Source of the DNA: Bacteroidales bacterium
Lineage (GTDB): Bacteria; Bacteroidota; Bacteroidia; Bacteroidales; F082
Assembly (NCBI GenBank): GCA_014860665.1
Contig: JACZJI010000149.1
Location: forward strand, 1 to 54,343
Reading direction: 5' to 3'
DNA length: 54,343 nt
Shown: positions 1-7,741 of the stretch, one piece after another
Layout: each line of letters opens with the position of its first letter
How positions within the stretch are numbered: position 1 is the first letter of the stretch
Made by a program: the position numbers and the translations under genes
Notes under the pieces: model-generated
The model's database searches: none
The model's input: only the letters and a program-made list of their open reading frames with translations
Told to the model about the DNA's origin: nothing

Positions 1-539
1 ACAATCTGTTTTCGGGCGAAGGTGGCTGCATGTTCGGGTGTCTTGGACAAGGCGACTGTGTAGAAGCCTGCGATTTTGATGCCATTTATATGAACCCCGA
101 AACAGGATTGCCTGTGGTAAAAGATAACTGTACCGCCTGTGGATCCTGCGTTGACGCTTGTCCGCGCGGTATTATCGAAATGCGCAAACGGGGAATCAAA
201 GACAGAAGGATTTTTGTTTCCTGCGTCAACAAAGAAAAAGGTGGTCCCGCCAAACAGAATTGTGAAGTAGCCTGCATAGGCTGTACCAAGTGCGTGAAGG
301 TTTGTAAATTCGACGCCATCACCATCACGGATTTCCTGGCTTATATCGACTTTAACAAATGCACGCTTTGCAGGAAGTGTGTGGAAGAATGCCCCACCAA
401 TTCCATTTGGGAAGTAAATTTTAAACCACGTAAACCGAAAACTACAGAAACTGATACTCCTATAAAAGGCGGCCCTGATAGAGTGGAGATGGCCGGAACC
501 AATACCGGGATAAACAACTACGACGAAAGCAAAAAATAA
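1..539 (+). CDS. rnfB: RnfB, Rnf complex subunit B (5'-truncated by window edge)
   Basis: C-terminal part of the electron-entry ferredoxin subunit of the Rnf complex, which passes electrons from reduced ferredoxin toward NAD+ at the inner membrane. The frame is open from base 3, and the first ATG at 30 lies inside a conserved Cys-rich stretch, so the true start is upstream of the window. Visible Fe-S motifs are GCLGQGDCVEAC, CTACGSCVDACP, CIGCTKCVKVC and CTLCRKCVEECP, meaning ferredoxin-like clusters in series as in long RnfB proteins. The tail after the last motif is polar and low in complexity. rnfC follows after 26 bp and the order B-C-D-G-E-A is the usual one for Bacteroidota, so this is the first visible gene of the operon. 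The N-terminal membrane anchor and first 4Fe-4S domain cannot be seen. Confidence 0.95.
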   Translation, partial: NLFSGEGGCMFGCLGQGDCVEACDFDAIYMNPETGLPVVKDNCTACGSCVDACPRGIIEMRKRGIKDRRIFVSCVNKEKGGPAKQNCEVACIGCTKCVKVCKFDAITITDFLAYIDFNKCTLCRKCVEECPTNSIWEVNFKPRKPKTTETDTPIKGGPDRVEMAGTNTGINNYDESKK

Positions 540-565
540 AGCCATTTATATAGATTCTGACAACA

Positions 566-1900
566 ATGGGGATTTTAAAAACATTTATTTTAGGAGGGGT
601 TCACCCGGAAGAACATAAACTTTCTGCCGGGGTGGCCATCCGCGAGCTTCCCGTTCCGGAGCAAGTGGTAGTACCTTTCGGCCAAAATCTGGGTGCCCCA
701 TCCAAACCTGTGGTAAAAAGAGGTGAAAAAGTAAAAGCCGGGCAGTTGATAGCGGAAGCCTCTTCCTTTATCTCTGCCAATGTCCATGCCCCGGTTTCGG
801 GAACGATTTCAAAAATTGACAATGTAATGGATGTCTCCGGGTACAAGCGTCCCTGCGCAGTCATTACAGTGGAAGGCAACGAGTGGGAAGAGGAAATCGA
901 TCTTTCCGAAACATTGGTTACCAAAGAGGATTATACAGCTCAGGAAATTATAGAAAAGGTTAAAAAAGCAGGTATTGTCGGGATGGGAGGAGCTACTTTT
1001 CCTACGCATATAAAGCTCATGGTACCTAAGGGGAAAAAGGCCGAGTATCTCATCATTAATGGGGTTGAATGCGAACCCTATCTTACTTCCGATCATCGTC
1101 TGATGCTGGAAAAAGGAGAAGAAATTCTGGTGGGAATCCGCCTGCTTATGATTGCCCTGGGTGTTGAAAAAGCCATGATTGGAATCGAAAACAACAAACC
1201 GGACGCTATCGAATATCTGACAACACTGTCTAAGAAATATAAAGGCATTACAGTCCATGCCCTGAAGGTAAAATATCCGCAGGGTGGAGAAAAACAGCTT
1301 ATCAAAGCACTCACCAACCGCGAGGTTCCCTCAGGGAAACTTCCGGTTGAGGTGGGTTGCGTAGTTCAGAATGTTGGAACGGCATTTGCCGTTTACGAAG
1401 CCGTTCAGAAAAACAAACCACTCATCGACCGCGTGGTTACCGTGACCGGGAAAGCAGTAAAAACCCCTTCCAACTTTAAAGTACGTATTGGAACACCCGT
1501 AAGAAATTTGATTGAAGCTGCAGGCGGACTTCCGGAAAATACAGGAATGATCATCAACGGCGGCCCGATGATGGGAAAAGCTTTGATTAATCCTGATGTT
1601 CCAATTGTAAAAGGCTCCTCCGGAATATTAATTCTTGAAGATGAGTTTGCATCACGACCAATTGAGAATCCTTGTATCCGTTGTTCCAAGTGCACAAATG
1701 TCTGCCCCATGGGGCTGGAGCCATATTTGCTCTCACGCCTGGCCCGTACAAAGCACTATGCTGAAGCAGAAAAAGAAAATATCATGGATTGCATCGAATG
1801 CGGCTCCTGCCAGTACACCTGCCCTGCCGACATTCCGTTGCTTGACTATCTGCGTCTCGGAAAATCCAAAGTGGGAGAAATTATCAGAAAAAGAAATTAG
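566..1900 (+). CDS. rnfC: RnfC, Rnf complex NADH-binding Fe-S subunit
   Basis: Peripheral subunit that carries FMN and two 4Fe-4S clusters and is thought to be the NAD(H) site of the Rnf ferredoxin:NAD+ oxidoreductase. At 444 residues it has the normal length of the family without the long C-terminal extension of the E. coli protein. An N-terminal biotinyl/lipoyl-like fold lies at about 40-100 (APVSGTISKID), followed by the Nqo1-type flavin domain (GMGGATFPTHIK at about 139-150, NGVECEPY at 165-172). Two CxxCxxCxxxC sets are at C370/373/376/380 and C409/412/415/419. It starts with ATG 26 bp after rnfB and ends 11 bp before rnfD. Confidence 0.97.
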   Translation: MGILKTFILGGVHPEEHKLSAGVAIRELPVPEQVVVPFGQNLGAPSKPVVKRGEKVKAGQLIAEASSFISANVHAPVSGTISKIDNVMDVSGYKRPCAVITVEGNEWEEEIDLSETLVTKEDYTAQEIIEKVKKAGIVGMGGATFPTHIKLMVPKGKKAEYLIINGVECEPYLTSDHRLMLEKGEEILVGIRLLMIALGVEKAMIGIENNKPDAIEYLTTLSKKYKGITVHALKVKYPQGGEKQLIKALTNREVPSGKLPVEVGCVVQNVGTAFAVYEAVQKNKPLIDRVVTVTGKAVKTPSNFKVRIGTPVRNLIEAAGGLPENTGMIINGGPMMGKALINPDVPIVKGSSGILILEDEFASRPIENPCIRCSKCTNVCPMGLEPYLLSRLARTKHYAEAEKENIMDCIECGSCQYTCPADIPLLDYLRLGKSKVGEIIRKRN

Positions 1901-1911
1901 AATTATTTGAT

Positions 1912-2925
1912 ATGAAGAATATGCTTACGGTATCAGGCTCTCCCCATATTCACGGGGACGAATCGACGAGAAAAATCATGTTTGGTGTAGTTTACGCCAT
2001 GATACCTGCTATGCTGGTTTCCATTTATTTTTTCGGGCTGAATGCTGTAAGGGTTTTACTCCTTTCGGCTGTGGCCTGCATTTTCTTTGAATGGGTAATA
2101 CAAAAGTTTGTTTTAAAAGGGCCCTTGACCATCAACGATGGCTCGGCGCTGGTAACCGGAGTTCTGCTTGCTTTCAACGTACCTTCAAACCTCCCCTCCT
2201 GGATGGTCATCATCGGTGCTTTGGTAGCTATTGGCATTGCCAAGATGTCTTTCGGAGGACTAGGAAAGAATGTTTTCAACCCGGCACTGGTAGCCCGTGT
2301 GTTTTTACTCATTTCTTTCCCTGTACAAATGACCACTTGGCCGGTTCCTAAAATATTACCCGGCAACCTGTCGGATGTTATAACAGGTGCCACACCCCTG
2401 GGGATGGTGAAAGAAGGGCTTCGTGCCGGGCAGACCCTTCCTCAGATCATGCCACATTTGCCCAGTTACATGCAAGAGCTGATGGGGCAGATGGGTGGCT
2501 CCATGGGAGAGGTTTCCGCGCTTGCAATTATTCTGGGTGGTGCTTATCTGCTTTATAAAAAAATCATCACATGGGAAATTCCGGTTTCTATCCTGGTGAC
2601 AGTGTTCCTGTTTTCAGGTGGGTTATGGCTTGTCAATCCCTTGCGGTACGCTGATCCGTTTTTCCAGTTACTGACCGGCGGCTTGATGCTGGGAGCATTC
2701 TTTATGGCGACAGATATGGTCACCTCTCCCATGACACGCAATGGCAAGCTCATATTCGGCGTCGGAATAGGATTCCTGACCATACTTATACGTGTCTGGG
2801 GAGCTTATCCGGAAGGTGTTTCCTTTGCTATTCTGCTGATGAACGCTGTAGTGCCGCTCATCAACAGAGGGTTTAAACCACGGAGATTTGGGGAAAAACC
2901 GGGTGTTGTTCCGGCAGTTAAATGA
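1912..2925 (+). CDS. rnfD: RnfD, membrane subunit with covalent FMN
   Basis: Integral membrane subunit of the NqrB/RnfD family, which takes part in coupling electron flow to Na+ or H+ export. The 337 residues hold about nine hydrophobic segments. The TGAT motif at residues 158-161 (in DVITGATPLG) gives T161 as the predicted attachment site for phosphoester-linked FMN, the position used in the family. The motif LTINDGSALVTG (about 72-83) is also characteristic. It lies 11 bp after rnfC and 44 bp before rnfG in the same operon. Whether the pump uses sodium or protons cannot be read from the sequence. Confidence 0.96.
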   Translation: MKNMLTVSGSPHIHGDESTRKIMFGVVYAMIPAMLVSIYFFGLNAVRVLLLSAVACIFFEWVIQKFVLKGPLTINDGSALVTGVLLAFNVPSNLPSWMVIIGALVAIGIAKMSFGGLGKNVFNPALVARVFLLISFPVQMTTWPVPKILPGNLSDVITGATPLGMVKEGLRAGQTLPQIMPHLPSYMQELMGQMGGSMGEVSALAIILGGAYLLYKKIITWEIPVSILVTVFLFSGGLWLVNPLRYADPFFQLLTGGLMLGAFFMATDMVTSPMTRNGKLIFGVGIGFLTILIRVWGAYPEGVSFAILLMNAVVPLINRGFKPRRFGEKPGVVPAVK

Positions 2926-2969
2926 CAGTAATTCACAGAATGCGATAACAGACAATAAAAAGATTAGAA

Positions 2970-3551
2970 ATGGCTTCGAAAAAAGAATCGAGTTTTGTTA
3001 ATATGGTGCTCACCCTTCTCAGCATTACGGCCTTTGCCGCGCTGGCACTGGGTGTTGTTTATGTGGTTACTAAAAACCCCATCGAGATCGCCCAAAAACA
3101 GAAGCAGGAGGCCGCTATCCGCCAGGTACTACCGGCATTCGACAGCCTGAAGGTGGTGATGCTCCCAGATGCCGAAGGTAACGATTCCCTGCAGTTCAAC
3201 ATCGCTACCAAAGATGGCAAACTGATCGGTGTGGCTATTAAAACCTACACCAACAAGGGCTTTGGAGGAAGATTCGATGTGATGGTAGGCTTGCTGCCCG
3301 ACGGCACCATTAATAACACGGCTGTTTTGGATATGAAAGAAACCCCCGGGCTGGGAACTAACATCATGCATAAGAATTCCGATTTTCCTGATCAGTTTGA
3401 AGGGAAAAATCCGGCTTCTTTTGAGCTGAAAGTAACAAAAGACGGTGGTGATGTGGATGCCATCACAGCGGCAACCATCAGCTCACGGGCTTTCTGTGAT
3501 GCATTGCAACGGGCTTATAAGAGTTTCGAAAAGAATAAGAGCAAATTCTAA
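2970..3551 (+). CDS. rnfG: RnfG, periplasmic flavin subunit
   Basis: Single-pass subunit with a periplasmic FMN-binding domain that relays electrons in the Rnf complex. One N-terminal transmembrane helix lies at about 11-33, followed by the FMN_bind domain. Conserved elements are KETPGLGT (123-130) and the flavinylation site TAATIS (166-171), so T169 is the likely FMN attachment residue. The usual motif is SGATxS/T; here the first two residues are T-A, a mild variant that keeps the acceptor threonine. Flavin transfer needs an ApbE enzyme, which is not in this window. The length of 193 residues is usual. Confidence 0.95.
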   Translation: MASKKESSFVNMVLTLLSITAFAALALGVVYVVTKNPIEIAQKQKQEAAIRQVLPAFDSLKVVMLPDAEGNDSLQFNIATKDGKLIGVAIKTYTNKGFGGRFDVMVGLLPDGTINNTAVLDMKETPGLGTNIMHKNSDFPDQFEGKNPASFELKVTKDGGDVDAITAATISSRAFCDALQRAYKSFEKNKSKF

Positions 3552-3599
3552 AACCTGAAGGGACGTTTCCCGCAGGCAGAAAACATAAAATCTGAAAGA

Positions 3600-4184
3600 A
3601 TGAACCAGATACAGAATTTTACAAAAGGTTTTTTTAAGGAGAGCCCTACTTTTGTGCTACTGTTGGGGATGTGCCCTACGCTTGCCACCACCACATCAGC
3701 CATTAACGGGATGGGTATGGGGCTGGCGACGGCTTTCGTACTCACCATGTCGAACCTGGCGGTCTCCCTGGTAAAGGACCTGATACCGGATAAAATACGA
3801 ATCCCTGCTTTCGTCGTAATCATCGCCACTTTTGTGACCATCGTGGAATTGGTGATGCAAGCCTTCGTTCCCGGATTGTACGAAGCGTTGGGGATATTTA
3901 TCCCATTAATCGTGGTAAACTGCATCGTGCTCGGACGTGCTGAAGCTTATGCTTCAAGTCATGGCCCCTGGTCTTCAACCGTGGACGGTCTGGGCATGGG
4001 ACTGGGATTTACCATGGCACTGACCATTCTGGGCGCTGTCCGCGAATTGCTGGGCAGCGGTGCCATCTTCGGCATCCATTTCATCAAAGGCAACTTCATG
4101 CTGATTTTCATCCTGGCTCCTGGTGCCTTTATCGCGTTGGGTTACCTCATTGCTTTGATTAATCGAATTAGAAAAACATCCTAA
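3600..4184 (+). CDS. rnfE: RnfE, membrane subunit
   Basis: Hydrophobic subunit of the NqrD/RnfE family (194 residues, about six transmembrane helices) that forms an inverted-topology pair with RnfA in the membrane core of the Rnf pump. Family landmarks are ESPTFVLLLGMCPTLA near the N terminus, LIVVNCIVLGRAEAYAS at about 103-119 and GLGMGLGFTMAL after it. The two Cys residues, one in each half (CPTLA, NCIVLGR), match those proposed to bind an intramembrane iron centre between the paired subunits. The start ATG is 48 bp after rnfG and the stop is 11 bp before rnfA. Confidence 0.95.
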   Translation: MNQIQNFTKGFFKESPTFVLLLGMCPTLATTTSAINGMGMGLATAFVLTMSNLAVSLVKDLIPDKIRIPAFVVIIATFVTIVELVMQAFVPGLYEALGIFIPLIVVNCIVLGRAEAYASSHGPWSSTVDGLGMGLGFTMALTILGAVRELLGSGAIFGIHFIKGNFMLIFILAPGAFIALGYLIALINRIRKTS

Positions 4185-4195
4185 AAATCTGAACC

Positions 4196-4768
4196 GTGGA
4201 ATATTTTGTCATCATCGTATCGGCCATATTTGTCAGCAACATTGTATTAATGCAATTTTTGGGCATCTGCCCTTTTCTGGGGGTTTCCAAAAGCATCAAC
4301 ACCTCTATAGGAATGGGTGCTGCCGTGCTGTTTGTTATGACGCTGGCCACCATTGCTACCTGGCTTTTTCAGTATTATATTCTGAATCCTTTTGGACTGG
4401 CATTCATGCAGACCATCGTATTTATTCTTGTAATCGCGGCCCTAGTGCAGATGGTAGAAATCATCCTGAAAAAGGTTAGCCCTTCACTTTATCAGGCTTT
4501 GGGTGTTTACCTTCCGCTGATTACGACTAACTGTGCCGTTTTAGGTGTTGCCATTCTCACCATTCAGAAAGATTATAACCTGATGGAAGGGACTGTCTTC
4601 GCCATGTCGACCGCCATAGGTTTTACACTGGCTCTGGTAATCTTCGCCGGAATCCGTGAGCACCTCGAACTGATGGAAGTACCCAAAGGTATGCGAGGTA
4701 TCCCCATCGCCCTGATTACCGCCGGAATTCTGGCACTTGCATTCATGGGCTTTACCGGGATGGCATAA
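4196..4768 (+). CDS. rnfA: RnfA, membrane subunit (GTG start)
   Basis: Partner of RnfE in the NqrE/RnfA family, 190 residues with about six transmembrane helices. Landmarks are NIVLMQFLGICPFLGVSK near the N terminus and LITTNCAVLGVAILTI in the second half, giving the paired Cys positions C29 and the Cys of TTNCAVLG. The start codon is GTG at 4196, chosen because the resulting N terminus MEYFVIIVSAIFVSN matches the family. It is the last gene of the rnf operon: a strong hairpin terminator follows at 4813-4842 and the next gene is on the other strand. Confidence 0.95.
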   Translation: MEYFVIIVSAIFVSNIVLMQFLGICPFLGVSKSINTSIGMGAAVLFVMTLATIATWLFQYYILNPFGLAFMQTIVFILVIAALVQMVEIILKKVSPSLYQALGVYLPLITTNCAVLGVAILTIQKDYNLMEGTVFAMSTAIGFTLALVIFAGIREHLELMEVPKGMRGIPIALITAGILALAFMGFTGMA

Positions 4769-4812
4769 CGGAAATATGAACTTTTAATGTTGCTTTAATA
4801 TTTTTTGAGGTC

Positions 4813-4845
4813 GGGGGCGCAAGGTTTTGCGCCCCTGTTTTTATC
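4813..4845 (+). terminator. Rho-independent terminator of the rnf operon
   Basis: GGGGCGCAA (4814-4822) pairs with TTGCGCCCC (4827-4835) around the loop GGTT, and a T-rich run follows. It lies 45 bp after rnfA and just touches the 3' end of the convergent gene at 4841. Because the stem is a near-perfect palindrome it could also act on the opposite strand, but the T run favours the plus strand. Confidence 0.9.
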
Positions 4846-5761
4846 GTACCCCTTTTACCTTCATCTCCAGGCTGTACAAACCGTGCGAAGCCGTAATGAA
4901 CAGTGTGTGCCTGTTGCGGCCGCCAAAGGTGATGTTGGCCGTCCATTTCTGATCGATCGGGATATGTGCGATCTGTTTCCCGGTTTTATCAAACACGGTG
5001 ACACCGTCGCCAGTGATATAGATATTGCCTTTGTTGTCAATGGTCATTCCGTCGGAGCCCATTTTTGCAAACAATGTTTTGTTCGACAGCGTGCCGTCGG
5101 GATTAATGTTATAGGAATAGGTTTTTGAATCGCCGATGTCGGCAACGTACAGCATTTTGCCATCCGGCGTGCCGATGATGCCGTTGGGTTTTACCAGATC
5201 ATTGCAGACGATCATCACGTGTTTTTTGTCTGGTGTCAGGTAATAAACACGCTCCAGTTGAATGTCCTTTTTTGTTCTTTTCCAGTAAGGCCGCTGATAA
5301 TACGGATCAGTGAAATAGATGCCTCCTTTCGGGTCGATCCAAAGATCGTTGGGGCCGTTCAGGCGGTGGCCTTCAAAATTATTGACCAAAATTGTGACTT
5401 TCTTATCGGGGCTGATGGACCAAAGCTGGTCTTTCTTGTCGGCACAGGTAATCAGGTTGCCTTCCCGGTCAAAATAAGTTCCGTTCGACCGGCCGCAGCT
5501 GTCCATAAACATCGACAGCTTGCCCTTGACGGAATACTCCCAGATCTGATTGTTGGGCTGGTCCGTAAAAAAGATGTTTCCTTTCTGATCGCATGACGGG
5601 CCTTCCGTAAACGAAAACTGATTGGAGATCAACTTCAGTTTAGCGCCTTTAGCAATGATGGAACTGTTCTGCGCCCGAAGCGAAACGCTGAAAAAAAGCA
5701 TCATGACCACTGCCATGATTGAAAATGCCTTTATGCTTGATTGAAATGGGAATTTTTTCAT
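4841..5761 (-). CDS. Secreted SMP-30/gluconolactonase/LRE family protein
   Basis: Exported six-bladed beta-propeller of the SMP-30/gluconolactonase family, which usually hydrolyses sugar lactones with a bound divalent metal. A Sec signal peptide covers about residues 1-30 (hydrophobic core FSIMAVVMMLFFSVSL, then RAQ). Metal-site elements can be seen: TEGP (Glu), the Asn residues of LNGPNDLW, VKPNGI, and GSDGMTID (Asp). Length of 306 residues is normal. It is transcribed toward the rnf operon with no functional link visible, and a TAnnTTTG box lies 25 bp upstream of its ATG. The substrate cannot be inferred. Confidence 0.88.
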   Translation of the reverse strand: MKKFPFQSSIKAFSIMAVVMMLFFSVSLRAQNSSIIAKGAKLKLISNQFSFTEGPSCDQKGNIFFTDQPNNQIWEYSVKGKLSMFMDSCGRSNGTYFDREGNLITCADKKDQLWSISPDKKVTILVNNFEGHRLNGPNDLWIDPKGGIYFTDPYYQRPYWKRTKKDIQLERVYYLTPDKKHVMIVCNDLVKPNGIIGTPDGKMLYVADIGDSKTYSYNINPDGTLSNKTLFAKMGSDGMTIDNKGNIYITGDGVTVFDKTGKQIAHIPIDQKWTANITFGGRNRHTLFITASHGLYSLEMKVKGVR

Positions 5762-5786
5762 GTTTTTATTATCTGTGTTTCGGTTT

Positions 5787-5794
5787 CAAAGATA
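5787..5794 (-). promoter_or_regulatory. Bacteroidota -7 promoter element for the SMP-30 gene
   Basis: TATCTTTG on the minus strand matches the Bacteroidota -7 consensus TAnnTTTG and sits 25 bp upstream of the ATG at 5761. No clear -33 element was identified. Confidence 0.5.
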
Positions 5795-5849
5795 GTGAAA
5801 GACTTCCTTTGTCCTGTGATTGCAATTCGTCTGTATCCTGATTTACCCG

Positions 5850-6500
5850 ATTTTTAGATTTACAGGATTCTGTGCCTTCACTTACCCTGTGATTTAATTT
5901 CAGCTCTCCCGACATCTGGGTTATCATCTGTCGACATGCAACCCGAACCATCCAGGTACATCATCATATTTTCCCATCCTGAAAATCTTTTTATCCTGAA
6001 AATCCTGATTCTGACAGTTAGAAAATATACTTCTCCATCCGAAAATTGTCTGAATCTGGATTAACCTGATTTGATGATGAACAGGATTCAGACCCCCCGT
6101 GCTTTAGATTTATATTTTGTTCCATGAGCATTCGGGCACCAGACTGAATGCATGAGGTTATATCATTATCTTTTCCCATCCTGAAAATCTTTTAATCCTG
6201 AAAATCCTGATTCTGACAGTTAAAGAATATACTTCTCCATCCGCAAATTGTCTGGATCAGGATTAACCTGATTTGAGGATGAACAGGATTCAGAACCCCC
6301 GTGCTTTAGATTTATATCTTGTTCCATGAGCATTCGGGCACCAGACTGAATGCATGAGGTTATATCATTATCTTTTCCCATCCTGAAAATCTTTTAATCC
6401 CGAAAATCCTGATTCTGATTTAAAGATTTGCAGGAATTCAATGTCTGCACTTACCGGGTGATTTAAATTCGTTTACCACCTGTCGGCTGGCAAGTGTGAC
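5850..6500. repeat. 202-bp tandem repeat with related flanks
   Basis: Two and a part copies of a 202-bp unit: the marker TTTTCCCATCCTG begins at 5969, 6171 and 6373, exactly 202 bp apart. Copies 1 and 2 differ at a few positions; copy 3 breaks off near 6420. Flanking stretches at about 5850-5945 and 6417-6500 resemble each other (both have GATTT..AGATTT.CAGGA and ACTTACC.xGTGATTTAA), giving an A-B-B-B'-A' layout. The unit is full of complementary motifs such as TCCTGATTCTGA and CAGGATTCAGA and could fold into hairpins. Neither strand has a credible reading frame, so it appears to be non-coding intergenic repeat DNA. Confidence 0.85.
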
Positions 6501-7071
6501 GCGAATGCACTTACAAAAAAATGTTATGAAATATTGACTTTTTCATGCTAAGAGATTCTTCAGGTAATCCGATATTTTCATTTTGGTTTTGGTGCCACTA
6601 AGTTAACAATTCTTTCGAAAGGTGTCCTGCTTCAATCTGTTTTTCCTTTAGAATACCTGTTATTTTGATGCAAATAATCAATACAAAAGTGTCATTTACC
6701 TTCTCCCAAAGGCACAAAACCACCGCGCAGACATATCTACCCGCCGCGGAGAGATATCAACCCACTGCGCAGAGGGACCAACCCACCGCGCAGGCATGTC
6801 TACCCACCGCACGGAGGCACCAACCCACTGCGCAGACATGTCTACCCACCGCGCAGTGGCATCGACCCACTGCGGAGCCCCATCTACCCGCTGCGCGAAG
6901 GTGTCAACCCGCTGCACAGGGAGGAAATCAAAATATTCTGATCTGAAATATCGCCCTAAGAAGACTCATCCTTATGTAAAACCAGTAAAAATTACACCTG
7001 AATGCGGCATTTTTGGCCCAGTTTCTTTGCTTTAGCAAGTTTTCCTGCGACATTTGCGCAAATTCCAACCC
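6421..7071. other. Gene-free spacer around the minisatellite
   Basis: Apart from the minisatellite and the tail of the 202-bp repeat block, I see no gene, hairpin terminator or promoter motif here. Short open frames over 6665-7035 exist only because the 21-bp units contain no stop codons. Confidence 0.6.
6721..6921. repeat. 21-bp minisatellite, nine full units plus a partial
   Basis: Units start at 6721, 6742, 6763, 6784, 6805, 6826, 6847, 6868 and 6889, with a partial unit at 6910-6921. Each opens with a conserved core close to CRCYGCGCAG, has a variable middle of about six bases, and closes with YMWACC (for example TCTACC or CAACC). Because 21 is a multiple of three and the units lack stops, all frames over the array look open and give heptapeptide repeats such as PTAQRDQ (plus) or ARWVDMS (minus). 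No signal peptide, promoter or family supports translation. The array is GC-rich compared with its flanks. Confidence 0.9.
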
Positions 7072-7725
7072 ATGAAACAGATATTTATTACCCTCGTCCT
7101 GGCCCTGACCATTTTGGGGCTTCAGGCACAAACCACCACTTATTACAAAAGTTCAAGATTTAAAAAAGTTGTTCCTGTAAATAAAGCAAAGTATAAAATT
7201 GTACGTTACACAAAAAAAGATACTACTGTTTATAAATCATATGAAATTAAAGGGAACCAGCTTTTGACAGTCATTAAGACCCTGAATGGGCACGCTACCG
7301 GTATCTGGTATAAATATGACAATTTCGGCGATCTTATCTATAGAAAAGATTTTAGGGAACTTGTATACTCCGATACTCCTGTTAACTGTCCATTTTTGTT
7401 AAAAAAAGATGATCCGAGATGGAAACTCGTTAAAACGGCACAATTTCCGGGAGGAATACCGGGATTGATGGCCTTTCTAAAATCCCACATTCATTATTCG
7501 GAAGTGTCAAAAGAAATGCAAGATGCAGGAACCGTTATCATCCGATTCGTTATTAACGAGGATGGAACACCGATACCCAATTCGATTAAAAAAGGCGTTG
7601 ACCCTTTTCTTGATCTTGCTGCCTGGAATGTAATTAAGGAAATGCCTGCGTGGACTCCTGCCCACCTGGAAGGAAAACCGATTAGAACCTTATTTAATCT
7701 TCCTGTAAAATTTTCATTGAGATAG
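7072..7725 (+). CDS. TonB C-terminal-domain protein, exported
   Basis: Secreted or periplasmic protein ending in a TonB C-terminal domain, the fold that touches TonB boxes of outer-membrane receptors. The ATG at 7072 is preferred over an in-frame TTG at 7054 because it begins a clear signal peptide (MKQIFITLVLALTILGLQAQ). Residues 25-95 hold YxGxxxG-like strands reminiscent of MORN or YwqK-type antitoxin repeats. Residues 123-217 carry the TonB_C signature (AQFPGG..GLMAFLKSHI, GTVIIRFVINEDG, LPVKFSL). Unlike true TonB it has no lasting membrane anchor or proline-rich linker, so a role as energy transducer is doubtful. Its 3' end lies 16 bp from the convergent dxs. Confidence 0.82.
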   Translation: MKQIFITLVLALTILGLQAQTTTYYKSSRFKKVVPVNKAKYKIVRYTKKDTTVYKSYEIKGNQLLTVIKTLNGHATGIWYKYDNFGDLIYRKDFRELVYSDTPVNCPFLLKKDDPRWKLVKTAQFPGGIPGLMAFLKSHIHYSEVSKEMQDAGTVIIRFVINEDGTPIPNSIKKGVDPFLDLAAWNVIKEMPAWTPAHLEGKPIRTLFNLPVKFSLR

Positions 7726-7741
7726 AAAGGTTATCACAGAA

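Noticed and set aside
30..539. ATG at 30 as rnfB start
   Set aside because: The frame is open to the window edge and the codon lies inside a conserved ferredoxin motif.
5769..5951. 60-codon frame upstream of the SMP-30 gene
   Set aside because: Covers the SMP-30 promoter region and the first repeat flank; low-complexity content.
6721..6921. CRISPR array
   Set aside because: Units are directly tandem at 21 bp with no unique spacers, and no cas genes are present.
6665..7035. Open frames on both strands over the 21-bp array (93, 73 and 79 codons)
   Set aside because: They are open only because the 21-bp unit has no stop codon in any frame; no signal, family or promoter supports translation.
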